Of a stretch of 64,000 bases of DNA, positions 10,965-20,798 are shown piece after piece (the first letter of the stretch is position 1; the number at the start of each line of letters is the position of its first letter). Source of the stretch: Phaeodactylum tricornutum CCAP 1055/1 (lineage: Eukaryota; Bacillariophyta; Bacillariophyceae; Surirellales; Neidiaceae); the NCBI RefSeq assembly GCF_000150955.2, contig NC_011684.1:620001-684000 (forward strand). Direction: 5' to 3'. The notes below the pieces were generated by a model. That model was not told the origin of the DNA. It was given only the letters and a program-made list of their open reading frames with translations, and did no database searches. The position numbers and the translations under genes were made by a program.

Positions 10965-13416
10965 CTATTTGAGGAAAATAGGCCGTCCCTCAAACGAATC
11001 CAATAAAATTTTGTGCTCAAGTCCCACTAACTCCAATGGATCATCGAAGTCGCCGTTTAGTAATAGATTCATCAGTGTACCTGAATTGCGCTTCCCACAG
11101 ACAGCGGCGACGATTGCGTGAACGCGCTCCCAGTATGCGTCCCGCCAAGCGAAATCAGAAGGCGACACCAATGATTGCTTAACAGACCAGTCGTTGATAG
11201 CTTTTTCGATCGACAGAGCCAGTGACTCCGCATTTATATTGCCGCTCGGAAAGCATGTTGCCATTTGTCGCAGAAACTCCAAGCCTAAGGAGCGGTCTTG
11301 ATCGGTCGGGGGCTCTAATGACGTCTCCTCTGTGATCCAAGCCGGTATGACCTTGGCAACACTCACTGCTCGGCTAGTTACAACCGGCGTCTTGGACGCC
11401 GAAACAGCTTCCTGCAGAGTTGTTTTGACGTAATTTCCGATGCTGAAATTCTTCTTTTCTGGTTTTAAAAACTTATCCGGTTTAGACGACGCGTGTGTCT
11501 TCAAATCGTGTTTTGGGATAGCAGAAGTCATTTCTCTATTTGCTTCTGGTTCTGACTGCCTCTGTTCTTGCTTTCTTTTGTAATCGCCAGGTTGTTCAAT
11601 ACCGGGTCGTGACGGAGCCATTACCGCAGTTGCGCCGATCGTCGACTGTGAGCTTGCCTTCGTAGACATACTTGGTTCATTGACAGTGAGTCTGCTTTGG
11701 GATTCTTTTAAGCTAGATCCGGTTGATATCTGCCGTTTCGGTTTCGGCTTAAAAGACTCCGGGACCTTGTTCTTTTCTTCCATGTAGAAAGAATTCAACT
11801 TTGTTCTCAACGCAACTAGGTCCGTGAGATCCGCATTCTTTTCTTTCAAGACAACTTTTGTCCTCTTCACAAGGTCAGGCACAGGGTACAGCTCGATGAA
11901 TCGAACAGAAAAGTCAGTGTAGCATGCAGAAATTTGTTTGATCATTGCCTGAAGTTTGCTTGTGTCCTTTTTTTTAATTTTGTCAGCCCATGTCTGTAGT
12001 ATCGGGCCAAACACCTTTTCGTTTTCCTGAAACTTTTGCTTCAGTTTTGCTTTTGATGGTTCCTTAGGTTTGGAGACTTTCGTTGCAGCCGTTGCTTTCT
12101 TGTCGCTCTTTTTTGAAACTTTTTCAACTTTTGGTTTCAGTGCATCGGTGTAGCTTTCGTCTTTTTCAACGTCTTCTGATAGATGATCAGCCTCGAAATC
12201 ATCGTCCTTTTTATCATCATCGGATTGCAGGGCTTCATCCGATGATTCCATGTCCGCAAAATCCATTTCATCGCCGACCGTTACGCTTTGTGAATCTACA
12301 TCCTTTGGTTTGCCGTTCTTCTTCTTTGACCCTGTTTTTTTTTCGACGGTTTTCTTTTTGCCGGTTCTTTGTTTGACCACTCCTTTCTTCTGACCAACTT
12401 TGTTTTCTTCTCCGGGATCTTCAATCAAGGCTTTTGCTCCCTTGTCAATTTCTTCGCTATCACTCGGTATGCTCATCGCAGACGTGTCGGTTTTAGCGTG
12501 TTCGGTTGCGCTGGTACGACGCTTTTTGGGAATGGATTGCTTCAGTCCTTTCTTCGCGCTAGTCTCACTGGCTCGTCTTTTCTTGGAATTGGTGTCTTGG
12601 GCTGTAGCTTTTTTATCGAGCGCCAAGGCGTACTGTTCCACTTTCACTTCCCATTCTTCCGAAAAAGTCAAAACATGACGCTTGCGTTCTGCCGGGTCAA
12701 GATCCACATCTGCCAACATTTCGTCATACGCCTTGCGCAACTCGGCTTTTTTCGGTACCACGGGCGATTCTCCATTCTTGACGACGGATTCGTATTTCTT
12801 GACGAGTTTCCGGGGGATGAAACTGTACATATTGTTGGGATCGTCCCTCGATCCGTACCAGTAAACGAGGCAAGTTAGTTTGTCCAACTGTTCCGATTTT
12901 TTCAACTTGGAAGCAAAAGAAGACAATCAAAAGTTGAGCTACAGTGGAGGGTGGTGAAAATGGGCGTTTGTACACTTGCACGGTCGCAAGAGACCGACTT
13001 TTTGCCGTACGTACTCTAGCAAACATGGTTCTCCACATGGCTCGGACGGGTTGGGGTGGAACGTCAAAAGGGTTCAACACTAGGACAGGCCAGGCCTTGA
13101 CTTGTCCAAACTTTGCGAATCCAATGGTACCGAAGGATTCTTGAACACTCTGGGGCAGTTGGCGCAAGACATCGTCCCGGTCGTCGATAAAGTCTTGGAG
13201 TTCCTTGGCTTGCATCTCGTCGACGAGTGCCTGGTCTTCTTCACTCAGGCGAGCCATGAGCGATTCATCGACCTTGTACTTTTCGTAGTCATCGTCCGAG
13301 GTCGCAGCACTAGATGCCTTTCGTAACTCCGTGGTAGATTCGCTCGCTCCCGAAGGTCCGTTGACATTGTTCACCTTTTTCGATTTAGTGCGCTTGTCCG
13401 ATTTGGTGGGTGCCAT
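10965..13416 (-). CDS. PWWP-domain chromatin protein with LEDGF-IBD-like and TFIIS central-like domains
   Basis: Two exons, 13416-13015 and 12905-10965, with a 109-nt intron (GTACGT...CCAAG), giving 780 residues. The PWWP-like domain straddles the intron: FAKFGQVKAWPVLVLNPFD (from about residue 97) continues after the splice into LTCLVYWYGSRDDPNNMYSF. A long Lys/Asp/Glu/Ser-rich linker with nuclear-localisation-like runs follows. Residues about 437-513 form a helical block (DKIKKKDTSKLQAMIKQI... DLVKRTKVVL) patterned like the integrase-binding domain of LEDGF/HDGF-related proteins. Residues about 667-767 (LALSIEKAIND... YWERVHAIVAAV... LLNGDFDDPLELVGLE) match the TFIIS central domain pattern. 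Likely role: binding methylated nucleosomes and acting in transcription elongation. The last two domain calls are by pattern only. Confidence 0.8.
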
Positions 13417-13524
13417 GCTCCGACGCCCGCAATGTGCAAGGGTAATGGATGAATCGTATCGGTCAGTTGCCTCTATGAAGCAAAGGATGAGAGAGAGACT
13501 GACGGTGAATATTAAAACAATGTA

Positions 13525-13626
13525 TAACTGTAAATGTCAACGAGATACGCAACACTACGGTGGAATGAACTAACTGTAACAGCAACTATCATGTAGACAT
13601 CGTTGGGTCCGGACCGCTAACTGTAA
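13525..13626 (+). promoter_or_regulatory. Three TAACTGTAA elements spaced 46-47 bases
   Basis: Exact copies start at 13525, 13571 and 13618, all on the plus strand, within the 520-base interval between the divergent PWWP (13416) and plastid TPR (13937) genes. Spacings are 46 and 47 bases, about four and a half helical turns. Confidence 0.55.
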
Positions 13627-13936
13627 AATAGGCATACCAACAGGAAAGAGACAGTGCGGTGCGTCTTGAAGAAACAGATTGAGAGTCCAGGTACCTATTT
13701 CTGGTAGTCGTTATCGTACCCGTTATGGACGTTGTGTGTTTTTGTAAGGACGACAAAACCACCCGGATAACGAATCTCGATCCGGCGACTCATGATTCCC
13801 GTGCGGAACCAAGACTCAGACTATTTCTCTGCATAAAGCAGATCGGGGAACGTTTCTATTTCGTTGGATGGACCATGGGAGTGCTTTGGCGACGATCCTT
13901 CTCACGAATCAACAACTCTTTGACGCTCGTTACAAG

Positions 13937-14903
13937 ATGCAGTGGAATCTTGTCGTGTTGACGCTTTGTTGTGGCATGCAGTGGCTTCCATCCCAGGCGT
14001 TCGTGATCGTCCGGAGCGGTTCACGACGCCTCTCCGCCGATACGCCGGCACGGCGTTCCACGTTGCTGGGAATGGTGTCGGCCGAACGCCGTTACGAAGC
14101 TCGCCAACTAGTGTCTGACGGGATGGAGATGTTTCGCAAGGGTGAGGTGTCCAAATCGATCGACTTGTTTGATCGTGCCGATGCGCTGCAACCGGACGGC
14201 TCACTCCATCCGTTTCTCTGGCAACGCGGCTTGAGTCTGTACTACGCCGATCGCTTCGCGGAAGCCAGTGATCAGTTCCGTTCCGACGTCAAAGTTAACC
14301 CTAACGATGTGGAGGAAATCGTTTGGGATATTGCGGCGCAATTGCGTCAGCGTCCGGACGAATTTCCACCGTCCACAATGATGAGCTTGCCTGCGGGAAA
14401 TCGGGATCGCCGGAGAATTATGCCCACCGTCTACCGACTCTTTCGAGGGGAAGGAACCGAACACCAATTGGCAATGGCTGGTCACGGAAACGGAGCCAGG
14501 TACGTCGTGATCTGATTATTTATAAAAGACGTCCACGAGATCCACTGGGCCATTTTCCTATTTACCGTTCGTTGATACTGAATTGCGCTCTTTCCTTGAC
14601 AACAGCGTTGCCGACGAGTTTTACGCACTGTTTTACCTCGGACTCTTTTGTGAAGTACGCAAGGAGACGGTGAAAGCTTCCGAATACATGCAACAGGCAA
14701 CTCGTACCGAGTACGCGACGGGTATTGGACGAGGCGATTATATGACTTCGTGTGCCAGAGTACGTATATTTATACGAGGTAGCCTTGGACTCGTGTGCCA
14801 TGAATCTCGCGATCTTGGGCTGCGCTTACCCGTGCCCTGCTACTGTTGCCATTTTATTTTCCGGTTCTCTTAGGTGCACTGCAAACTTCGAGGGTGGGTG
14901 TAG
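13937..14903 (+). CDS. Plastid-targeted TPR-like protein, three exons
   Basis: Exons 13937-14499, 14606-14759 and 14874-14903 (donors GTACGT twice, acceptors AACAG and TTAG) give 248 residues ending VHCKLRGWV. The N-terminus MQWNLVVLTLCCGMQWLPSQAF is a signal peptide followed by a Phe at the predicted cleavage site and an Arg/Ser-rich stretch. That is the bipartite plastid presequence of diatoms. The mature part has tetratricopeptide-like helices: EMFRKGEVSKSIDLFDRADAL, LWQRGLSLYYADRFAEASDQF and later FYLGLFCEVRKETVKASEYM. These are protein-interaction scaffolds; a role in the plastid is inferred from targeting. The start was chosen because the in-frame upstream extension disrupts the signal peptide. 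Confidence 0.8.
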
Positions 14904-15058
14904 AATCAAAACAATTCGGTGCTAGACGTGCTGGTCGAATCCCGAAATCAACCGAAACTCCCATTTTGCGTTCCACAAAGGACGACAAGGATTCACAAAA
15001 AAACGGGCAACTAGCTAACAAATTCCCTTCTTTATATAGAATGGTACACCCTTGCTCT

Positions 15059-17652
15059 CTACAGGACTTTTTCTTGAATATGCTTACGACGCTTCGCGTT
15101 GGCCTCGCGAGCAAAAAAGGCTCGATCGTAAGAATTCTTTTTTTGATACTGGAGGGAAAGTAGAAATTTAACCCAGCTCGAGTTGCGGGCTTGTGGCTTG
15201 GGAGTCCCGTCCTTTTCATAGCACATGGCCCGGTAGGTTTGCAACAAGGGTCGCGCCGCGTCCAGAACATTGTAGCTGGGACAAACGCGGGCGGCCAAAC
15301 TTTCGATGCACAAACAATTCACCACCAGCGTAGCAAAGTTGGCGTCAATACGGACCTTGTGGTCGCGAATGAGTCCAAGAACGCCACGCAAGACGTATCC
15401 AACGTCAACGCCGGTTCCGTAGCCGCGACAGCGCTCGGCAAACATGGTTACCATGTCCTCGGTAAACGCAGAGCGTTGAGTTTCGTTCATGTGGTTTTCC
15501 AAAGAGAACTGGAGGGCAAATTCGGCCGCCTGTTGACCATCGCCTTCACCCAGACTGGCCAAGAGTCCGATAAATGTGGAACTCTCTTTGTCGGTCAGTT
15601 GGGCCACCATGCCCGCGTCTACCAGCGCAATGCGAAACTTGCCAAGTTTTTGATTGGGATCCGACATGACTGGTACCATGGCTATTTGTTCTCGCTTGTG
15701 CGCTTGTTCGTACGAATCACAGTGGCAATCGACCATGATATTTCCAGGGTGGAGATCCGCATGCATGAGGTTGTCGACCAAGAGCATTTTCAGATACAGC
15801 GCAACACCGTTGGTGACGAGGAATTGAGCCATTTTGAGAGGGATGAGCTCGTGTCCTTGAACCTGGAGGGCTTTGGTGGAAATCATGCGGCCCTTTCCCG
15901 TCGACTCGGGCGTACTCGTGTTGGCGCCGACATTGTTAGAGTTGGTCGTTTGGCTAACCGCGTCCTCGGCGGCTTCTTCGACGGTCACTTTGCCCTCCGT
16001 AGATACAGCGGTTCCGTCGTTCATGTGCGTGGCCACATCGTCGTACATATCGAAAATTTCGGTGCATATTTGTCCCTGCTCAAACGTTTCCATAATAACG
16101 GCCGAGCTTGCGTAGAAAGGATGGGGGAAACGCACGTGCGGCCACGACCGAAAGTTGTAGTTCAAGACTTCCAAATGATGTGCTTCGACGTGCAGGTAAG
16201 CTTGTGCCGCCATGGTGTGGCTGAATTGTTCCACCGATTCCCGAATGCGCAACCAAGAAAGAGCCGGAATCGCATCCAGAAGGGTGGCTGCGGCCTTCAT
16301 GAGGCGAAAGTCCATATCGATAAGAGCGGCGACGTTAGGGTGTCTTATTTTGACCGCCATTGATTTGCCGTCCAGCACAGCCTTATGAATTTGCGCAATA
16401 CTACCGGACGCCAAGGGGACTGGATCGATTTCATCAAATACTTGCAACAGGCTTCCCGGCGCGATTCCGAGAGAGCTTTCCAAGGTTTGTTCGGAGAATT
16501 TCCATTTGTGTGCGGGGGCTGCGGCGTGCAACGTTGCGAGCTGCTCGCAGAATGCGTCGGGGAACATATCGTTACGAGTGCTGCTCCATTGTCCCCACTT
16601 GATCCAAGCGGCGCCACTCTGACCAATGCAGGTGGTCAACCAACTGTACCAGACATTGTTCCGGAAACGGGGCGAGATGACGGCCAAGCCGACCGTACTG
16701 AGAACTGGAGCAAAGGCGATCCCTAGACGCATGGCGCGCAGTATAAGTCGAAAAGTGGACGGAGAAGTGGTATCACTCAAATGCAGTGATTTTCCAAAGT
16801 ACTGATTGGGGGGACAATCGCGCAGCACCACAAGTTCTAGGTTGAGCCGATCCGATGCGAATGGATCTTTGGATAGTCGTTCTCGGCGTTCGGGGATCAC
16901 CCGGGTGTCCTGATCAAATTCAGCAGCGTTTGCGGCGTCGACACCGTGCATGGAAAAGACGGTGGGATCGCCGTCTCTGGCTTGTACCCATTTGCCAAAG
17001 TCCTTCATGCGTTTGCCAGATTCCACGTAATCTCGACGGCGCGCCAGAGTACTACGGACAAAGAGAGCGCGCTCTTCCGCGGCGCGATCTTTGGCTAGAG
17101 CCGCCTCTTGCTCGGTGGATTGGGCTGATGCGGGTGCCACTGTAAGAGATGCTGCGACGGTTTGTACGGTCGTCGGATTGGTATCGCTGTTGGTTTCGGA
17201 TTCGTGCTGTACAGTAGTAGCAGTAGTACTCGCATTACAGTTGCTGTTGTGCTGTGGGTATCATTCGCAGCGATTGTTGATGTAGTGACGATTGATGTAG
17301 CCGTGACTGTTTGCGACGTGGAATCAAGAGTCACGGTGGCTTTGACGGGCTTGACAGAATCTTCGGTTTGGTGTACGAAACGTTCTGCAGCTCCTCCTCG
17401 CGGGACGCGATCGATGAAGGAACGGACGTCTGCAGTCGAACCAAAGTCGGCATGGAATACAAAAGACCGATGGAGACGGGGAAACACTTTCGCGTCCGTC
17501 AGCACGGGTAATCGGCAGATCAGGTCACAACCCAGCAGCAACAACGACAAGAACAATACGACACTGGGAATGGTGAAGCGACCGGCGTTCTGCAAAACGG
17601 AACGAGTCCGATGACTCGTCCCGACGGTGTCACAACCGGTATTTGCTGTCAT
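15059..17652 (-). CDS. ABC1/UbiB-family atypical kinase, ADCK2-like
   Basis: The conserved part (15059-17206) has the family signatures: KWGQWSSTRNDMFP (KxGQ), the Ala/Gly-rich loop PLASGSIAQIH, AVKIRHPNV with the Lys, HADLHPGNIMV (catalytic loop) and LVDAGM in place of DFG. Such proteins support coenzyme Q or plastid quinone metabolism in mitochondria and plastids. The insert between the N- and C-lobes, the HADLHPGN spacing and the length resemble ADCK2. The frame has no ATG at its start. The nearest upstream coding stretch begins at ATG 17652 with a hydrophobic segment (FTIPSVVLFLSLLLLG). Joining 17652-17335 to 17206 (GTGACT...TACAG, 128 nt) keeps frame and gives 821 residues. That join is a proposal; the kinase call is firm. 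Confidence 0.8.
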
Positions 17653-17946
17653 CCTCACTGTTGTTGAACGGAGGGTGCCGCTTTGCGTTCTCGATAGGGG
17701 AAAGAAAAAGGCCTTGGGAGGTCTTTGACACACTCTCGGCATCGATCGGCTCGGGAATGTCCGTATCTTTCGATTTCCACGAGGAAACAGGCGGAATCGG
17801 CTCGCACGGATATTCTGAACATACTGGAAACGTACAGTGTGTAGATTGGACCGTACTAATAGTAAGAGACTTTCGACAAAAGTCGTGAGGGAATTGGCCA
17901 TTCTGGGCATGTCGCAGTGAAGTCAGTCTCTTGTATTGGTCGATAC

Positions 17947-18066
17947 GTCTTGTATGACAGGAGAAACCATCCGAGAGGACATGATAGGGCTAAGAAAGGA
18001 ATATCCTCAGATGCAAGTGTACCTATCCGCATACGTCAGTGGCCTGACTTTGAATCACGGATTTTC
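17947..18066 (+). repeat. Dispersed 120-base direct repeat, copy 1
   Basis: Aligns along its length with 19581-19698 at roughly 85-90% by eye: shared runs include GTCTTGTATGACAGGAG, AAACCATCCG, GGCTAAGAAAGGAATATCC, GCATACGTCAGTGG and CTGACTTTGAATCACGGA. A CTGACWGTGAG word follows both copies within 100 bases. Confidence 0.8.
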
Positions 18067-18150
18067 ACCATTATGTTTTCGTCGGGGAGTGATATCCCGC
18101 CCGAAAGTTCTACACACCAAATCATATGACTACCTGGTATGAGGGGACTG

Positions 18151-18161
18151 CTGACAGTGAG
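18151..18161 (+). promoter_or_regulatory. CTGACAGTGAG element
   Basis: Exact copy of the recurrent CTGACWGTGAG word, 85 bases after repeat copy 1 and 374 bases upstream of the secreted-protein ATG. Confidence 0.35.
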
Positions 18162-18534
18162 AACGCTCTCAAAGTAAAGGTAAATCAAACGTTTTCTAAG
18201 GCTGGCGTCCCAGAGTATTGCGGAGGTCATCTTCGTTGGGGAAGTTCTCTAGTAGATGGATTGGTCGAAAGTTTTGCTACTATGGTGTGAAATTTTTCAC
18301 TGGTTCATTTCCGATTGTTGAACGTCACAGTATATGAGAACAGGCGGTGTTGATGCCCCGTATCAAAAGAAGTGGGATTAGGAAGAGCACCACGGTAGCA
18401 GAAATTTCAATTTTCTTCAACAAAAATGCGACAGAAGCTGAAACGGTTTTAAAGTCGCCTCTCTAGTAGATTTCTTGAATGCGTTGCAGTCACATTAAAA
18501 CTTCCTTCTGCTTTCGCAAAAAGAAAATTGGACC

Positions 18535-18958
18535 ATGAATGCACGTGTCGGTCTTCTCCTAACAGCCTGGGTGTTGCTCACCAAAACACTAGCGGCTTCG
18601 TCCCATTTGCCCACGGTACGTCTAGCGAAGATGGCAACTTGCCAGCCAGGTATTTCAATCAGTCAGTCACGCCACGAACCCCGTCTCACTTTCAAAGTTC
18701 AAACAGCTCGAAAAGGGAAACCAACACCCAGATCGTACACTTCGGATGCGAACAAACCCAAAAATGATGGGTCGACTGAATAGGCCTGGGCGTAAGACCT
18801 CGTCTCCATCCAGTGCCCCGTTGAGCTTGCCATCGGTGGCACCGTCTAGTAATCCGTCTAGTGCCCCGTCTCCTGCCCCGTCTAGTGCCCCGTCCACGTC
18901 CCCGTCGAAAATGCGACCCAGTTTGATAAGTTTTGAAGAAAGTATTTGCGAATGGTAG
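18535..18958 (+). CDS. Small secreted Pro/Ser-rich protein, probably two exons
   Basis: Exon 1 (18535-18615) encodes a clean signal peptide, MNARVGLLLTAWVLLTKTLA followed by ASSHLPT, and ends at a GTACGT donor. Joining to 18707 (acceptor AAACAG; 18698 also keeps frame) gives about 110 residues. The second exon carries a run of PSSAP/PSxxPS units (about residues 55-85) and stops at 18956-18958. This composition matches wall- or mucilage-associated proteins of diatoms and the C-terminal tail of the large gene at 26498. It could be a truncated relative of such a protein. No catalytic domain. The splice is inferred from frame and donor quality. Confidence 0.5.
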
Positions 18959-19580
18959 AATGCCTGGAAGCAGATCAACCTGAAAGCGCAACCCCCGGAA
19001 AGAGTTCACGAGAATGAATAAGCAAAGAAAAAGAGAAACTGTGTGATACGTCTTCGTCGATGAATACCTGTAGTAAGTCAAACAATCACAAGATCAAAAT
19101 TTTATATTCGAAGACTGTAGTATTGGCACTTCAAATACATCAATTTGTATATCAAAGTCAAAGACGACCAACCTGTTTTCGTACGAAAAGTCTCTCTACC
19201 ATACCTCCTACCTTTGACCTAGCATCTTGTGTTTGTTTTTGAAGGTGCCTTGTACGTTCGCACGAGACCGACTAATACCCGTGATTGCCTATCCAAAAGA
19301 TGCGTAAGCTAACAGGAAAGATATTTCTAATGGACTGCTACACCAGCACACAAAAGAAGCGCATTTACTTTACCGCCTACTTGCGTTCCAACACGAAGCA
19401 ATGTTCACGACCATTTTTTTGTACCTGACTCTTGTTGCATTCCGAAGTGACGGATCTCGGACGGCCGGTCCTCGAGTACAGTTGCGATAGCTCACCGATA
19501 GCACAACTCTCGCCGAAGATTACTTTGTAGTGCTGATAAAGAGTGAGTGTCGGAGTGAAATCACGGGGTATTTTTGATAT

Positions 19581-19698
19581 GTCTTGTATGACAGGAGAAA
19601 CCATCCGGAGGACATGATGGGGCTAAGAAAGGAATATCCCAAAATGCACGTGTAACTGGCGCATACGTCAGTGGTCTGACTTTGAATCACGGACTTTC
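19581..19698 (+). repeat. Dispersed 120-base direct repeat, copy 2
   Basis: Partner of 17947-18066, 1.6 kb away in the same orientation. Relative to copy 1 it has a 1-base loss after ACCATCCG and scattered substitutions. The frame that is open in copy 1 is therefore closed here. Confidence 0.8.
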
Positions 19699-19749
19699 GA
19701 TTTCCTAAAGGAACGAATCGTGTTCATTTCCATCTGCATAGGAGACAGA

Positions 19750-19760
19750 CTGACTGTGAG
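19750..19760 (+). promoter_or_regulatory. CTGACTGTGAG element
   Basis: Exact recurrent word, 52 bases after repeat copy 2 and 234 bases upstream of the DUF1499 ATG. Confidence 0.35.
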
Positions 19761-19993
19761 GTTACGATCATGACTTGTGATGAGGTAAGGAGGCGCTACT
19801 AGTAGCTAGCAAACAGTAGGTTTGGAGGGGTATGGGTAGGGCTATGCGTTGCTAATATAAACGGTGGAATGAGGTGATGTCAATAGGTAGGTAGGTCCCT
19901 GCCGTATCCCACACTCCACATTCTACAAGCTCGTTTGTTGGTTTGTTTCCTCGGCACTAACCATCGGAAAATCGCGTATTCGCTCGCCTCACC

Positions 19994-20581
19994 ATGTTCC
20001 TACGCCACGCATTGTCCGCACTCCTGTTGGCGGCGTTCATTCCCGCAGCGCTGTCCTACCAGACCCCCACGCCACCGTCGTTGTCGCGTCGGGCGTTCGG
20101 CGCCGCGGCCTCGGCCGCACTCGTGGGTTTCGGCACGTCTACCGCCGCGAACGCCATTGAAGCCTGTCCCAAAGGATCCAAAAACTGTATCCGCACGACT
20201 TGGACGCCTCCGGCAGGCGTCACGCCGTCGCAAGCCGATGTCGCCCAGACGATCCGGGCCGTCCTCTTGGAGTATCCACAAGCCGGACAGCAAGACGTCG
20301 ATAAGGGCGGATGGGAACTCGTACAGGACGATTTGACCAAAGCCGGGACCGCACGAATCGAGTACAAGTCGGGTATCGGCAAATTTGCCAAATTCTTCAA
20401 CGGCGGGAAACCCTTTGTGGATGACCTTACTCTGCAGATTGTGGACAACGGCGCCAACGTTCAAGTCCGCAGCGCCTCGCGTGTGGGAGATTCCGACTTT
20501 GGCGTCAACCAAAAGCGACTCGAATACCTTGGTACCGCCTTGAAGGCGCAGGGATGGACCGTACCCGATCCCAAGTATTGA
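19994..20581 (+). CDS. DUF1499 protein targeted to the thylakoid lumen
   Basis: 195 residues, intronless. The N-terminus is tripartite. A signal peptide (MFLRHALSALLLAAFIPAALS) is followed by a short Ser/Pro/Arg transit stretch. Then comes a twin-arginine lumen signal (SRRAFGAAASAALVGFG) ending at an ANA cleavage site before IEACPKGSKNC. The mature 140 residues fit the DUF1499 family, with the Cys pair CPKGSKNC near the start. LEYP, DDLTLQIVDNGANVQVRSASRVGDSDFGVNQKRLEYL and a C-terminal helix follow. The family occurs in cyanobacteria and plastids; its biochemical role is not established. RR before the hydrophobic core points to the Tat route (inference). Confidence 0.88.
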   Translation: MFLRHALSALLLAAFIPAALSYQTPTPPSLSRRAFGAAASAALVGFGTSTAANAIEACPKGSKNCIRTTWTPPAGVTPSQADVAQTIRAVLLEYPQAGQQDVDKGGWELVQDDLTKAGTARIEYKSGIGKFAKFFNGGKPFVDDLTLQIVDNGANVQVRSASRVGDSDFGVNQKRLEYLGTALKAQGWTVPDPKY

Positions 20582-20798
20582 ACTACTATAAGCTAGTAGT
20601 GGTCGGCCGGCCATGCAACAAACACGTACTAGCAATCCTACGTTACCAACAGGTCTACTACCTACATGCATACCTACACACAGCCTTTTATTACTACTAA
20701 CAAAGCAACAACAACAACAAATTAGCTGGATTAGAGCAATCCCGTGCTTGCTTGTTTTCGTACCATGACACAGCAAATCCTGCCAACAGCATCCGGTA

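Larger units (their letters stand above)
17653..18534. other. Head-to-head intergenic region with one copy of a 120-base repeat
   Basis: About 880 bases between the ADCK2-like start and the secreted-protein gene at 18535. Contains the repeat at 17947-18066 and CTGACAGTGAG at 18151. A 68-codon frame crosses the repeat, but its partner copy breaks the frame, so it is not called as a gene. Confidence 0.5.
18959..19993. other. Intergenic region with second repeat copy and possible TATA box
   Basis: About 1 kb upstream of the DUF1499 gene. Holds repeat copy 2 (19581-19698), CTGACTGTGAG at 19750 and TATAA at 19856-19860, 134 bases before the ATG. No convincing gene seen. Confidence 0.5.

Noticed and set aside
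15191-16363. 390-codon plus-strand open frame
   Set aside because: Lies wholly antisense to the ADCK2-like kinase core and has no family pattern; a by-product of GC-rich codon use.
20602-20609. GGCCGGCC palindrome after the DUF1499 gene
   Set aside because: Short self-complementary word without stem extension or repeats nearby.
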